DNA of 49,006 bases from a virus. The DNA lies in the IMG/VR virus record IMGVR_UViG_3300017951_000022, positions 1 to 49,006 of that record. The stretch is one strand, 5' to 3'. Below, in pieces: positions 48,986 through 49,006 of this stretch (the first letter of the stretch is position 1; every line of letters starts with the position of its first letter). The translations under genes were made by a program, and so were the position numbers. The notes under the pieces were generated by a model that saw nothing but the letters and a program-made list of their open reading frames with translations, ran no database searches and was not told the DNA's origin.

Positions 48986-49006
48986 AATCTACCACAGTTT
49001 TTCTCA
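48986..49006 (-). promoter_or_regulatory. T4 early-type promoter, -10 half only
   Basis: Minus-strand TGTGGTAGATT (-10 at 48986-48991), same form as the promoters at 47071 and 47873. The -35 would fall beyond the window edge. Confidence 0.5.

Noticed and set aside
1-49006. tRNAs, CRISPR arrays, insertion sequences, integrase or attachment sites
   Set aside because: I looked in all gaps and found no cloverleaf, regularly spaced repeats, transposase or integrase motifs; the direct repeats seen are gene-boundary leaders.

Overview
The window looks like a 49-kb piece of a T4-like contractile-tailed phage genome, of the marine cyanophage/pelagiphage type. It is AT-rich, with tightly packed genes that often overlap by ATGA. 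It has perfect T4 late promoters (TATAAATA) on both strands, T4-type early promoters (TTTAC-N17-TAGAAT with an extended -10 TG), and a syntenic set of T4 baseplate and hub homologues. The host cannot be read off directly. I see no tRNA, integrase, CRISPR array, IS element or photosynthesis gene. A high density of GANTC sites in fibre genes hints weakly at an alphaproteobacterial host.

Layout. (1) 1-9.1 kb, minus strand: an array of about a dozen small tail-fibre or receptor-binding-like genes. They belong to a few paralogous families: C1q-like, short beta-rich proteins ending EIAQ, 'VNGV' repeat proteins and carbohydrate-binding-like proteins. (2) 9.1-13.5 kb, minus: longer fibre proteins and small accessory structural proteins under a late promoter. 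(3) 13.6-19.4 kb: a non-structural cassette with a 2OG-Fe(II) oxygenase, three DxD glycosyltransferases (two in tandem on the plus strand), a radical SAM/SPASM enzyme split across two frames, a methyltransferase and two unknowns. (4) 19.4-41.6 kb, minus: the baseplate. Reading in transcription order it runs gp48, gp53, gp27, gp5 (OB + lysozyme), a degenerate amidase-like protein, a gp5C-like spike with an M15 peptidase, gp25, gp6, a short gp7, a gp9-like fibre connector, gp8, a DUF4815 protein and associated structural proteins. (5) 41.6-46.05 kb, plus: gp4, gp2, a tail-tube-fold protein (gp54-like), gp26, gp51 and the tape measure, ending at a bidirectional terminator. (6) 46.08-49 kb, minus: replication and transcription genes gp32 and gp33 plus small conserved genes, with early promoters.

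How it works together. Regions 4 and 5 together encode most of the baseplate hub, wedges, tail-tube start and tape measure. Regions 1 and 2 supply host-recognition parts. Region 3 could modify glycans or proteins of the virion or host. Region 6 supplies gp32 and the late-transcription co-activator gp33, which would act with a gp55-like factor (outside the window) at the TATAAATA promoters.

The most interesting items are: a 154-nt structured RNA element on the minus strand near the right end (23-position closing helix with three G-U pairs and one mismatch, plus three inner helices); a probable -1 frameshift (T_TTT_TTT before TAG) joining gp26 to gp51; three separate peptidoglycan-active-type modules in the hub, one with all zinc ligands lost; the radical SAM/SPASM gene broken at an A7 run; and the tail-fibre cassette array with identical gene-boundary repeats.
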